Shown here: piece by piece, positions 29,636 to 39,747 of the stretch
Layout of the letters: every line of letters starts with the position of its first letter
Position numbering within the stretch: the first letter of the stretch is position 1
DNA from: Flavobacteriaceae bacterium
GTDB taxonomy: Bacteria; Bacteroidota; Bacteroidia; Flavobacteriales; Flavobacteriaceae
Reading direction: 5' to 3'
Assembly: GCA_009827225.1 (NCBI GenBank)
Contig: WUAI01000004.1
Coordinates: 62,001-126,000 of the forward strand
DNA: 64,000 bases
Position numbers and translations under genes: made by a program
Notes under the pieces: model-generated
Database searches by the model: none
The model's input: only the letters and a program-made list of their open reading frames with translations
Told to the model about the DNA's origin: nothing

Positions 29636-30775
29636 ATGATTGAATCCAAACTTCCCAAGGTTGGAACCACGATTTTTACGGTGATGAGTAAAATGGCCGC
29701 TGATCATGGTGCGCTAAACCTTTCCCAAGGGTTTCCAAATTTTCAAAGTGACCCTGTGCTCGTCGACCTCGTGGCAAAGGCAATGAAAGAAGGATACAAT
29801 CAATATGCTCCGATGCCGGGCGATATTTTGCTGAGAGAGAGAATTTCAGACAAAATACACACCCTGTATGGGACCAGCTACCAACCTGATTCCGAGATTA
29901 CCGTCACCGCAGGCGCTACCCAAGCGATATTTACGGCAATTGCAGCAACTATAAATAAGGGTGATGAGGTAATCGTTTTCGCTCCGGCCTACGATTGTTA
30001 TGAGCCGGCTATCGAACTTTTTGGAGGTAAAAGTATTCCCATTCAACTTCGGCCTCCGGAATTTACCCCGGATTGGGACGAAGTGAAATCGCATCTCAGT
30101 CCAAAGACCAGGATGATCATCATCAATTCACCGCATAATCCCAGTGGCATGGTATTTTCTGAACGGGATATGCTTATGCTGGAAGAAATTGCTGTTGAAA
30201 ATGATCTGCTGGTTATTAGTGATGAAGTGTACGAGCACATTATTTTTGACGGATTACAGCATGAAAGTGCAGCGAGATTTGAAGCATTGTCGAAACGCTG
30301 TTTTATTACTGCTTCGTTTGGAAAGACTTACCACAATACGGGATGGAAATTGGGCTATTGTGTAGCGCCTGCCAATTTGATGTTGGAATTCCGAAAAGTG
30401 CATCAATACAATGTATTTAGTGTGAACCACCCCGTGCAACGGGCATTGGCGCAGTACCTGGCAGACCCTCAAACTTATAAATCGCTGCCTGGGTTTTATC
30501 AGCAAAAGCGTGATTTCTTTCTGAATGCCATCGCCCGATCAAGGTTTAAGGCTATTCCATCTAAAGGAACCTATTTCCAATTATTGGACTACTCAGATAT
30601 TTCGACGGAGGGAGATATTGAGTTTACCAGAAAATTGACCCAGGAATCCGGAATTGCAACTATTCCTACTTCGGTTTTCAATAAAAATCAGGAGGATTTC
30701 AGACAGATAAGAGTATGTTTCGCCAAAACCGAGGAAACATTAGAACAAGCAGCGGCCATATTAAATAATGTGTAA
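29636..30775 (+). CDS. Methionine/kynurenine-type aminotransferase (class I/II)
   Basis: LSQGFPNFQSDP, YAPMPGDILLRERIS, INSPHNPSGMVFSERD, SFGKTYHNTGWKLGYCVAP. Confidence 0.92.
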   Translation: MIESKLPKVGTTIFTVMSKMAADHGALNLSQGFPNFQSDPVLVDLVAKAMKEGYNQYAPMPGDILLRERISDKIHTLYGTSYQPDSEITVTAGATQAIFTAIAATINKGDEVIVFAPAYDCYEPAIELFGGKSIPIQLRPPEFTPDWDEVKSHLSPKTRMIIINSPHNPSGMVFSERDMLMLEEIAVENDLLVISDEVYEHIIFDGLQHESAARFEALSKRCFITASFGKTYHNTGWKLGYCVAPANLMLEFRKVHQYNVFSVNHPVQRALAQYLADPQTYKSLPGFYQQKRDFFLNAIARSRFKAIPSKGTYFQLLDYSDISTEGDIEFTRKLTQESGIATIPTSVFNKNQEDFRQIRVCFAKTEETLEQAAAILNNV

Positions 30776-30786
30776 ATAGTAGTATC

Positions 30787-31563
30787 ATGAAGGATGAATT
30801 AAGGATTAGTTTGATACAAACGGAATTGCATTGGGAGAGTCCCGAGGCTAATTTGGAGATGTTCACCAGGAAGCTAGCCTCTTTAAAAGATACCGATTTT
30901 ATAATTCTTCCTGAAATGTTCTCCACCGGTTTTACAATGAATGCAACACCCAATGCGGAGGAACCTAATGGCCCTGCATTCCGTTGGATGAGGGAAACCG
31001 CAAGCGCTAAGAATGCGGCCGTAACCGGGAGTGTTATTGTGACAGAAGAAGGGCGTTATTACAATCGACTCTATTTCGTTTTTCCTGACGGCAAGTTTCA
31101 TCAATACGATAAAAGACACACTTTCACGCTCGCAGGAGAACACGAAGTTTACGAGGTAGGGACCTCCAAACTTGTTATCGAATATTTAGGGTGGAGAATT
31201 TGCCCACTCATTTGTTATGACCTAAGATTCCCTGTGTGGGCTCGAAACGTGGAAGACTACCATTTGCTTTTGTATGTGGCTAACTGGCCAAAGAAACGCG
31301 TCGCAGGATGGGATGCACTTTTAAGAGCCCGGGCCATCGAGAACATGAGCTATTGTGTGGGTGTAAATAGGGTTGGACTAGACGGTAACGGATTCGAATA
31401 TACTGGTCATTCAGCAGTTTACGACGTGCTGGGAGAAGCGTTGACACCCCTCAATTCAGAAGAAGATCTTGTTTTACATGCGAAGCTGTCTAAAATTGAA
31501 CTCGAAAAACACAGGAATCACTTACAGTTTTTGAACGATCGGGATTCGTTTACTCTGCATTAA
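30787..31563 (+). CDS. Nitrilase-superfamily amidohydrolase (omega-amidase-like)
   Basis: FIILPEMFSTGFTMN, DKRHTFTLAGEHEVY, WRICPLICYDLRFPVWARN, YVANWPKKRVAGWDALLRARAIEN. Confidence 0.92.
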   Translation: MKDELRISLIQTELHWESPEANLEMFTRKLASLKDTDFIILPEMFSTGFTMNATPNAEEPNGPAFRWMRETASAKNAAVTGSVIVTEEGRYYNRLYFVFPDGKFHQYDKRHTFTLAGEHEVYEVGTSKLVIEYLGWRICPLICYDLRFPVWARNVEDYHLLLYVANWPKKRVAGWDALLRARAIENMSYCVGVNRVGLDGNGFEYTGHSAVYDVLGEALTPLNSEEDLVLHAKLSKIELEKHRNHLQFLNDRDSFTLH

Positions 31564-33163
31564 AAGTCTCGTTCAGGCTCCAGTTCGCCCTAACTTCAAT
31601 TTCTCCCGGATAATAGATTACTTCCTCGGGTTGTTCTTTCCTCAGGTAATTTCCAGTGTCCCATTTACCATTTGAATTGGTATCGTAAGTAATACGAATA
31701 AGGTATTTGTCTGGCTCCAAGTAATCAAAGTAAACCAATTTGTTCTCGGTGATGAGTTCAGATGCAACCACTTTGAATTTGAGATCGACCAGTTCCACAA
31801 GCACTGGGTAAGATTTCAGGTTATTGAGAGTTAGTGATAACGTGCCATAATCCGACGGCAATCTTGTTCGAACACCATAAGCAACCGTATCGTTGGTGTT
31901 TCCGTAGAAATCGATAAGCGCTTCCGGTAAGGTATTCACCATATACTGTTGGTCTTCCTGCTTGTCGAATACAATGTTTGCAATATTGTTTTTTCTATCT
32001 AAGTTCATGGTAAAGGGAATATCCAATGAGTCCTTGTCCATGATGCTGATCTTTTCAGGATTCACACTTTCCAGAGGAATATTAGCGAAAAGTTTAAGGG
32101 TGTCTCTTGGGATAAAAATCTGTGACCCCAGTTTCGTAATCTCAAGGGAGTCTGCAAACAAATCCCGCATTCTAACAGCCAATGTGTCAAGAGTACCTTT
32201 ATAGGACGTTGTAAACAGCAGGGTATCGGTTTCTTCTATATTAATCTCCGGTTTGAACCAGTAATGAAGAGTGTCCTTTTCACTATCCTTAAATCGGCGA
32301 ATTTCCCATTCCGAAGGCAATGTGGAGATGGGATCTACAACCAGGGAATCGACCTCACCTTCATAACCAAAAAGGATTTCATATTTACTCACGTGGCTCG
32401 GCCTTCCGATCTTATAATCCGGAATTTCCTTAAAGATCTTGATGAGATAGCTGCTGTCGGTAGGTAAAGACACGGTCTCCGCAATATAGCCCAGTTCGTC
32501 TTTTTTCGGCTCAAAGATGTAGTTATTAATATTTTCATTGAGGGCTATGAGCCTGTAATTTCCTTCCTTGAGGTTACTTAGCTCGAAGGTATTTGTACTG
32601 TCTCTTGTAGTGGCTATGTAGGTTGGTTTTTCTAAAAAGATAATCGAGTCGTTGAAATCTTCAGTGAGTGCATATAGCATTACAGTTGTAGCGTTCTGCG
32701 GGTCGGGGAGCAGGGCATGTTGTATGATACCGCCCAGTTTCAGACTATCGATATAATCTCCTGTGGAAAAAACATATTTGTAGTAATCAAACGAATTCTC
32801 TTCGTTATTATCTACGATACTCTGCCCGAAATTGATCGAGTAGGTAGTATTTTCTAAAAGCGTATCCAGCAATTTAATCTTCAATACCTTGGAGGTGCTG
32901 AGCGGCGTGATGAGCGGCTGATATTTTAGGGGAGGTGAGATGATAAGATTTTGCTGAAGATCTTTCAGTTTAATGAATTCATCGAAATAAATACGGATCT
33001 CATCCTGATCAAATTGTGTGGAAAAATTTTCCGGATTACTTTTCACAATTACGGGTGGGATAGAATCTTTTGGTCCACCATTTGGAATTCCGGTTTTAGC
33101 GCAGTTCGAAAAAAGGATCACTGAGATAAAAACCCAAAGAAAATTGCGAAAAGTTGCATTCAT
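31550..33163 (-). CDS. Lipoprotein with bacterial Ig-like (SbsA/Big_5-type) domain
   Basis: Lipobox FSNC; GPKDSIPPVIVKSNPENFSTQFDQDEIRIYFDEFIKLKDLQQNLIISPPL. Confidence 0.85.
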   Translation of the reverse strand: MNATFRNFLWVFISVILFSNCAKTGIPNGGPKDSIPPVIVKSNPENFSTQFDQDEIRIYFDEFIKLKDLQQNLIISPPLKYQPLITPLSTSKVLKIKLLDTLLENTTYSINFGQSIVDNNEENSFDYYKYVFSTGDYIDSLKLGGIIQHALLPDPQNATTVMLYALTEDFNDSIIFLEKPTYIATTRDSTNTFELSNLKEGNYRLIALNENINNYIFEPKKDELGYIAETVSLPTDSSYLIKIFKEIPDYKIGRPSHVSKYEILFGYEGEVDSLVVDPISTLPSEWEIRRFKDSEKDTLHYWFKPEINIEETDTLLFTTSYKGTLDTLAVRMRDLFADSLEITKLGSQIFIPRDTLKLFANIPLESVNPEKISIMDKDSLDIPFTMNLDRKNNIANIVFDKQEDQQYMVNTLPEALIDFYGNTNDTVAYGVRTRLPSDYGTLSLTLNNLKSYPVLVELVDLKFKVVASELITENKLVYFDYLEPDKYLIRITYDTNSNGKWDTGNYLRKEQPEEVIYYPGEIEVRANWSLNETFNAE

Positions 33164-33187
33164 GCTGGCAAAAATACGGATTCTTCC

Positions 33188-33850
33188 TTAGGCAATCGCA
33201 ATGGTAGCCACGCTAAGTTTTATCCCTGAAGCTTCCCTTAATTTTTCGGCACACGTCTCCAGGGTGGCCCCTGTAGTTACAATATCATCGACCAGTAAGA
33301 TGTGTTTGTTTTCAAGGTTTTGGAGATTTTTAATTTCAAAGACCTGTTCCGAAGCGAAACGTGTCCACCTTTTTTTGAAGACCTGCGATTTTGTCCTGGA
33401 CACTTTAAGTAAGATATTTTCGTGATAAGGGATATTCAAACATTGGGCAATTTGTGAACCAAAACCACTTACCTGGTTGTATCCTCTTTTCCTTTGTTTC
33501 TTTCGATGAAGCGGCACAGGAATCACCATATCTACCGATTGGTATTCAGGAAGTTCTGAAATTTCTTGCCCTAGCCATAGTCCGAAGAAAGAAGAAATTT
33601 CCGTTTGACCTTTATATTTAAGATTATGCATGATTTTTTGGGTAATTCCCTTTTTTTGAAAGCGGATGACAGCGGTAGCATTTTCAAGTGGAAATCGACC
33701 GTAAAAGATACGTTTCATCTCCAGATCGTCGTGTCGGTGAAAACACGCTAATGGCAGATTGTGCCTGCATTCAGAACAGATTATTTTTTCATATCTAAGC
33801 AAAGGATTCCCACAGCCGTTGCACATCCTTGGAAACAGGATATTTAACAT
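33188..33850 (-). CDS. comF: ComF-family phosphoribosyltransferase
   Basis: CNGCG...CSECR zinc finger; VIPVPLHRKKQRKRGYNQ; HILLVDDIVTTGATLETCA. Confidence 0.93.
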   Translation of the reverse strand: MLNILFPRMCNGCGNPLLRYEKIICSECRHNLPLACFHRHDDLEMKRIFYGRFPLENATAVIRFQKKGITQKIMHNLKYKGQTEISSFFGLWLGQEISELPEYQSVDMVIPVPLHRKKQRKRGYNQVSGFGSQIAQCLNIPYHENILLKVSRTKSQVFKKRWTRFASEQVFEIKNLQNLENKHILLVDDIVTTGATLETCAEKLREASGIKLSVATIAIA

Positions 33851-33933
33851 TTTTTAATTTATTTTATCGTTTTATAAAGGTGGGAGATATCTGAGTTTTA
33901 TACATTTGCCCTACAAACCTAAATCGAAAACCT

Positions 33934-34815
33934 ATGAGTAACGAAAATAACAGCACTAAGTTTAAGGTGCTTATCGGGATACTTTCTGCTATGTTGATTG
34001 CCTTGGCAGTGTATACTGTCTCATTGTATAACGATAGTAAAAATACGGTAAGTAATCTTGAGAAGCAAAAGACCGAGATTGAAACTGAATTGGAAGATCT
34101 AATCGCCAATTATGATGAGGTAATTCAGGAGAACGAGTTAAAAGACAAAGATCTCTTGGCCGCCAGGGAACGCATTGAAGTGCTACTTGATTCGGTAAAA
34201 TCTGCTGAAGCCAATATCTCACTCATTAGCCGATATCGGGCTGAAATAGGACGACTTAAAGATGAGCGTAAGATGCTCTTTAGAAGGGCAGACAGCCTTA
34301 TACAGGCCAATCAGATGTTGGCGATGGAAATGGACAGCACCAACACTATACTTAATGAGACGATCCGTGTGGTAGATTCAGTGAGCGAAGAGAATATTGC
34401 TATGGCAGAGACCCTTAAAAAGGGTTCGGTTGTGAACGCAACAGATCTCAAAGGAGATGCCGTAATTGTGCGAAAGAGCGGGAAGATCGTTGATACCAAA
34501 AGAGCTAGTCGGGCAGATAAAGTTCGTACCTGCTTTACTCTGGCTCCTAATATTATTGCTGAAAAGGGAGACCGATTGCTGTTTGTGCAAGTGATCAATC
34601 CCAGAAACAACCTCCTGGGAGACAAAGCAGTTATCGAATTTGAAGAAGGCACCTTAAATTATAGTGCCACTACTAAGGTATTCTACGAGCAAGATGAACT
34701 GGACGTTTGTGTCCTGGTGGATGCTATGGAAGAAGATCTTATCGAAGGAAGATATGTGATCAATGTGTTCGATGGGTCCAATCAGGTTGCTACTGCCACA
34801 ATGGAATTAAAGTAA
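33934..34815 (+). CDS. Membrane-anchored coiled-coil protein of unknown function
   Basis: N-terminal TM (VLIGILSAMLIALAVYTVSLY), coiled coil, then conserved-looking globular C-terminus. Confidence 0.75.
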   Translation: MSNENNSTKFKVLIGILSAMLIALAVYTVSLYNDSKNTVSNLEKQKTEIETELEDLIANYDEVIQENELKDKDLLAARERIEVLLDSVKSAEANISLISRYRAEIGRLKDERKMLFRRADSLIQANQMLAMEMDSTNTILNETIRVVDSVSEENIAMAETLKKGSVVNATDLKGDAVIVRKSGKIVDTKRASRADKVRTCFTLAPNIIAEKGDRLLFVQVINPRNNLLGDKAVIEFEEGTLNYSATTKVFYEQDELDVCVLVDAMEEDLIEGRYVINVFDGSNQVATATMELK

Positions 34816-34838
34816 TTTCCCTTTTAAAAAAGTTTAAG

Positions 34839-34868
34839 CCGCTGCGATGTTATCGTGGCGGTTTTTTT
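34839..34868 (+). terminator. Terminator-like hairpin immediately upstream of glyS
   Basis: CCGCTGCGAT-GTT-ATCGTGGCGG 10-bp stem (two G-U pairs) followed by seven T. Confidence 0.75.
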
Positions 34869-34879
34869 ATTTTTGCGCC

Positions 34880-36415
34880 ATGGCTAAAAATGAAGATCAG
34901 TTTAAGAAGGTGATATCCCATGCCAAGGAGTATGGTTACATCTTTGGGTCCAGTGAAATCTATGACGGACTAAGCGCCGTTTATGACTATGCTCAAAACG
35001 GTGTTGAACTCAAAAATAATATCAGAGAGTACTGGTGGCGAAGTATGGTTTACATGCATCAGAATATCGTTGGAATCGATGCCGCGATCCTCATGCATCC
35101 CACTACCTGGAAAGCATCAGGTCACGTGGATGCTTTCAATGATCCGCTGATTGATAATAAGGATTCAAAGAAGCGTTATCGCGCCGATGTACTTATTGAG
35201 GATTATGCTGAAAAACTGAATATCAAAGCAAAGAAGGAGATCGAAAAAGCAAGGAAACGGTTCGGAGATTCCTTTGATGAAGAACAGTTTGTTTCCACCA
35301 ACCCAAGGGTATTAAAGTACCACAGTCAGCAAAGAGAGGTTCTTGAGCGAATGGCCAGATCTTTGGAAACGGAGAATCTTACTGATGTCAAGGCTCTTAT
35401 CGAAGAATTAGGCATCGCTGATCCGGAAACCGGTTCGAAGAACTGGACCGAAGTACGACAGTTCAATCTCATGTTTGGTACCAAACTGGGAGCTTCTGCG
35501 GAAAGTGCCACCGATTTATATTTACGTCCGGAAACGGCACAGGGGATCTTCGTGAATTTCTTAAACGTTCAGAAAACCGGAAGAATGAAAATTCCGTTCG
35601 GGATTGCCCAAACAGGTAAGGCGTTCAGAAATGAAATTGTCGCTCGCCAGTTTATTTTCCGCATGCGGGAATTCGAGCAAATGGAAATGCAATTCTTTGT
35701 TAGACCGGGAGAAGAAATGAAATGGTACGAATACTGGAAGGAAACACGATTAAAATGGCATTTATCCTTAGGATTGGGTGAAGAAAATTATCGTTTCCAC
35801 GATCATGAGAAACTGGCTCATTATGCCAATGCCGCTACCGATATAGAGTTCAATTTTCCATTTGGCTTTAAGGAATTAGAAGGTATCCACTCCAGAACGG
35901 ATTTCGATCTCAAGGCCCATGAAGAATACAGCGGTAAAAAATTACAGTTCTTTGATCCGGAAATGAACGAAAGTTATGTGCCATACGTGGTGGAAACTTC
36001 TATCGGACTGGACCGTATGTTCCTCGCAGTATTGAGTAATTCATTACAGGAAGAAGAATTGGAAGATGGGAGTACCCGAACCTTATTAAGATTGCCTAAC
36101 ATCCTCGCTCCGGTGAAAGCCGCCGTGCTGCCACTGGTAAAGAAAGACGGATTGCAGGAAATTGCACAGGAAATTGTGGATACTCTTAAATGGGATCACA
36201 ATGTGATCTATGACGAAAAAGATGCGGTGGGAAGAAGATACCGAAGACAAGATGCGGCCGGAACCCCTTTCTGTATTACTGTAGATCATCAAACCAAAGA
36301 GGATAGTACAGTAACTATTAGGTTCCGGGATTCCATGGAACAAGAGCGAATTCCGATTTCTGAAATTTCAGAAAAAATCAAAAAAAGCCTTTCCTATAAA
36401 GAATGGCTGCAATAA
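34880..36415 (+). CDS. glyS: Glycyl-tRNA synthetase
   Basis: Class II motifs: YLRPETAQGIFVNFLNV, IPFGIAQTGKAFRNEI, FRMREFEQMEMQFF, YVVETSIGLDRMFLAVL; start at MAKNEDQ. Confidence 0.96.
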   Translation: MAKNEDQFKKVISHAKEYGYIFGSSEIYDGLSAVYDYAQNGVELKNNIREYWWRSMVYMHQNIVGIDAAILMHPTTWKASGHVDAFNDPLIDNKDSKKRYRADVLIEDYAEKLNIKAKKEIEKARKRFGDSFDEEQFVSTNPRVLKYHSQQREVLERMARSLETENLTDVKALIEELGIADPETGSKNWTEVRQFNLMFGTKLGASAESATDLYLRPETAQGIFVNFLNVQKTGRMKIPFGIAQTGKAFRNEIVARQFIFRMREFEQMEMQFFVRPGEEMKWYEYWKETRLKWHLSLGLGEENYRFHDHEKLAHYANAATDIEFNFPFGFKELEGIHSRTDFDLKAHEEYSGKKLQFFDPEMNESYVPYVVETSIGLDRMFLAVLSNSLQEEELEDGSTRTLLRLPNILAPVKAAVLPLVKKDGLQEIAQEIVDTLKWDHNVIYDEKDAVGRRYRRQDAAGTPFCITVDHQTKEDSTVTIRFRDSMEQERIPISEISEKIKKSLSYKEWLQ

Positions 36416-36420
36416 AAAAA

Positions 36421-36444
36421 GGGGCTCAATCGAACCCCTTTTTT
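36421..36444. terminator. Bidirectional intrinsic terminator (GGGGCTCAATCGAACCCC)
   Basis: Hairpin flanked by A7 and T6 between convergent genes. Confidence 0.85.
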
Positions 36445-36457
36445 CCTATATAAAATT

Positions 36458-36820
36458 CTAATTTCTTTTCTGAATATCAATGATCTCAATTGGGGTGGCT
36501 TTTGCACAACGATTCATCATTCTTAAACCCCTGAAGGTGAACCAAACTTTTTCTCCGGAAGATTTGTAAGTCTCATCCAAATTGATCGGGTCCAGGTAGT
36601 ATTGACTTTCACTATCTCCAACCTGAATAGCAAAAGCACAATCTTTGGCGTCTTTGCCAGCGACTATGGTTCCCATTTGAAAGCCTTTTTCCAACATGGC
36701 TTGCTTTTCTTTTTCCATTTCCTCTGTTTTAGCAGCCGATTCCTCAGCCATTGTTTTTTTGCTGTTACATGAAACTATCACGAGAACAAGCAATAATATT
36801 GAGGTTTTAATTAACTTCAT
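36458..36820 (-). CDS. Small lipoprotein of unknown function
   Basis: 120 aa; lipobox LVIVSC. Confidence 0.7.
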   Translation of the reverse strand: MKLIKTSILLLVLVIVSCNSKKTMAEESAAKTEEMEKEKQAMLEKGFQMGTIVAGKDAKDCAFAIQVGDSESQYYLDPINLDETYKSSGEKVWFTFRGLRMMNRCAKATPIEIIDIQKRN

Positions 36821-37071
36821 AAGTGTCGATTTATGGTTACGGTCGAGAAAGTTACAATAAATGTGCCGTTTAACGATTAATTCCCTTGAGAAGAAATGCG
36901 AATTCAGTAATAATAAGGCTTATACTCTATTTGTCGACTAGATTAAAATATCGTAATGCTCTTGAAATCAGCCATATATTCTTATAAATTTATTAAGGAA
37001 TTTAATGGTAAATCAAAGAATTGGTAGTATTTTTAATACCTCATTGAAATTTAACCAAAAAATTAGTTGAA

Positions 37072-39699
37072 ATGAAATTAACTTACAAACTGCTTGCATT
37101 GGCTTTCCTGTTCACATTTGGAATGACCGCGCAAGAATCAATGGGTCCGGTTGATACAGGATATCTGCAAGGACCAACATCTGTTCCCAGTTTAGCTTCA
37201 CAGCTACAAGATGGAACTTTCCAGATGGCTCAAGACGACTCCAAGAAAATGGGGCAGCCTCGATTAACTCATGGACAAAACATCGTGCCTGGTAAAGGAT
37301 TACCGGCGGCAGGTGAGTATGATCCACTTGTTGAATTCCAGCAAAATGCAATTCTAACAAGAAACCAACCACCTTTATTGACGTTTGAAACGACGACCAG
37401 TACAGCGACTCCTTCGGATCCGACAGGTGCAGTTGGACCAAACCACTACGTAGCGGCTTGGAACACCTCTTTCAGAATTTTTGATAAGAGTGGTAATCCA
37501 TTAACTCCAGCTGCTTCCTTGGCAACTCTTTTCCCTGGAAATGCTATTGGAGACCCTATCGTATTTTATGATGCTCAGGCAGATCGTTTTGTGATTACAG
37601 AGTTTGATAACTCGCCTAACGGATTTAACGTTGCGGTATGTCAGGGATCCGACCCTGTAAACGACGGATGGCATATCTATACAACTGGGTTTGCTACCGG
37701 ACAATTCCCGGATTATACCAAATTCTCAGTATGGGCCGATACTTACATGGTTACTGCCAACATTGGTCAAACCAACCGTGTGTTCGCCATCGAAAGACTT
37801 GAAATGCTGGATGGTAATCCATCGCAATTTGTTGCCTTACCATTGCCAGGATTGGTTTCTCCAATTGGAGGATTCTACAGTCCCCAGGCATTCCATAACA
37901 CAGATGGGAATTTAGCACCTGCCGGAACTCCGGCACCGGTGGTTTACATGCAGGATGATTCCTATTCAGGAGTTTCCGTAGATCACATTAAAGTATGGAG
38001 TGCTACTATCGACTGGGTAAACACTGCCAACTCTTCGATGTCGGCACCGCAACAATTGAATACTACACCTTATCTGTCTGTATTTGATGGAGGTAGTTTC
38101 AGTAACCTGGATCAGCCTTCAGGACCGGATATCGATGCTATTCAGGCGACTATCATGCAGGTGGCTCAGTATCGCCGTTTCGGAACACACAACTCTTGTG
38201 TATTCAACTTCGTAGTAGATACAGATCCAACTGCTGGTGAATTAGCTGGTATCCGTTGGTTTGAATTACGTCAAACTGCAGACGGACAGCCTTGGACTAT
38301 CCACCAGGAAGGTACTTATACTTCTCCAGTTGCCGATAAGCATGCTTGGAATGGTAGTATGGTAATGAATTCAGCCGGTGATATTGCATTAGGTTATACC
38401 GGAATGATTTCCGCATCTCTACCAGTAGGATCTTACTATACAGGTCGTTTTGCCAGTGATCCACTGGGAGTAATGACGGTTGCAGAGGAATTAATCGGAC
38501 AGAGTACTGCGAACAGTAACAACTTGCGTTATGCAGATTATAGTCAGCTAACGCTGGATCCGGTTGATGAAACTTTCTGGTATGTAAATGAGTATTTCAA
38601 CTCCAATAGAAGAAACATTGTGGGTCAGTTCCAGTTAGCTGCACCACAACCGAATGATATTGGTGCATTGAGTATCGATGCTCCCGTAGATGGAATATTA
38701 ACTGCAACAGAAGATATTACCATTACGATAAGAAACTTTGGTAGCAACGACATTACAAATCCAGAGGTACGCTATAGTATAGACATGGGTACTGAGGTGG
38801 TTGAGAACTTTAGTGGAACTATCGCTGCTGGAACTAATGCTCAGTATACATTCGCACAAACTGCGGATCTTTCGGCTCCAGGATCGTATTTGATCGAAGC
38901 AAGAACTAACCTTGGAGGTGATACTAATCCGGGTAATGATGAAGCTTCAAAAACTGTTACCAACGGTGTGGTTTACTGTCAGCCAACCGGTGATTGTGCC
39001 GGATTCAACGACGGTGTGACTATGCTTCAATTAGCAGATCAGGATATTGCTGTTGAGTGTGGTGCTAACGGATATGCTGATAACACGAATATCGTATTTA
39101 ACTTTGACCTAAGTAATAATCCATTCGCTGGAGTTGTTCAAATGGGCTTCGCAGATTCTGCGTTTGCGATCTGGATCGACTTTAACGACGATGGTGTATT
39201 TGCTGCTGACGAGTTAATCGCAGATGAATTCGTTGCGCAAGCGGATACCGACTTCCCATTCACGGTGAACTTCCAAAATGTTTCTACGGTAACTACTGGA
39301 ATGCACAGAATGAGAGTTCGTGGAGAGGATTTAGATCAGGATGGAGATTACCTAAATCCATGTGATGATCTTGAATTTGGACGTACCAATGACTATACAG
39401 CCAATATCACTGGCCTGTTAGGAATTGAAGATGTTGAACTGGCTAACTCCGATCTACAAATCGTGACCAAGCCGAACAACCAATTCGATATTTCTTTGGT
39501 AACTTCATTTGACAAAACAGCTTCTATCTGGGTGATCAATGCACTTGGACAAACTGTAAGCTTTAACAACATCGCAAAAGACGGAGACCGTTATAACTAT
39601 AGTCTCGATATGTCTTATGCAGCAGCTGGTGTTTACATCGTTAAGATGGGTGATGCCCGAGGAAAGGCTTTTAAATCGGCTAAGATTGTTGTACAATAA
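37072..39699 (+). CDS. Secreted protein with GEVED-like domain and T9SS-type C-terminal tail
   Basis: Signal peptide; ADSAFAIWIDFNDDGVFAADELIADE...MHRMRVRGEDLDQDGDYLNPCDDLEFGRTNDYTANI (GEVED-like); C-term AAAGVYIVKMGDARGKAFKSAKIVVQ. Confidence 0.82.
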   Translation: MKLTYKLLALAFLFTFGMTAQESMGPVDTGYLQGPTSVPSLASQLQDGTFQMAQDDSKKMGQPRLTHGQNIVPGKGLPAAGEYDPLVEFQQNAILTRNQPPLLTFETTTSTATPSDPTGAVGPNHYVAAWNTSFRIFDKSGNPLTPAASLATLFPGNAIGDPIVFYDAQADRFVITEFDNSPNGFNVAVCQGSDPVNDGWHIYTTGFATGQFPDYTKFSVWADTYMVTANIGQTNRVFAIERLEMLDGNPSQFVALPLPGLVSPIGGFYSPQAFHNTDGNLAPAGTPAPVVYMQDDSYSGVSVDHIKVWSATIDWVNTANSSMSAPQQLNTTPYLSVFDGGSFSNLDQPSGPDIDAIQATIMQVAQYRRFGTHNSCVFNFVVDTDPTAGELAGIRWFELRQTADGQPWTIHQEGTYTSPVADKHAWNGSMVMNSAGDIALGYTGMISASLPVGSYYTGRFASDPLGVMTVAEELIGQSTANSNNLRYADYSQLTLDPVDETFWYVNEYFNSNRRNIVGQFQLAAPQPNDIGALSIDAPVDGILTATEDITITIRNFGSNDITNPEVRYSIDMGTEVVENFSGTIAAGTNAQYTFAQTADLSAPGSYLIEARTNLGGDTNPGNDEASKTVTNGVVYCQPTGDCAGFNDGVTMLQLADQDIAVECGANGYADNTNIVFNFDLSNNPFAGVVQMGFADSAFAIWIDFNDDGVFAADELIADEFVAQADTDFPFTVNFQNVSTVTTGMHRMRVRGEDLDQDGDYLNPCDDLEFGRTNDYTANITGLLGIEDVELANSDLQIVTKPNNQFDISLVTSFDKTASIWVINALGQTVSFNNIAKDGDRYNYSLDMSYAAAGVYIVKMGDARGKAFKSAKIVVQ

Positions 39700-39723
39700 T
39701 ATAATTCATTCGAATTATGACAA

Positions 39724-39746
39724 AGCGGGCTTCGGCCCGCTTTTTT
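39724..39746. terminator. Intrinsic terminator, AGCGGGC-TTCG-GCCCGCT + T-tract
   Basis: Perfect 7-bp stem with UUCG tetraloop and T6. Confidence 0.92.
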
Positions 39747-39747
39747 A

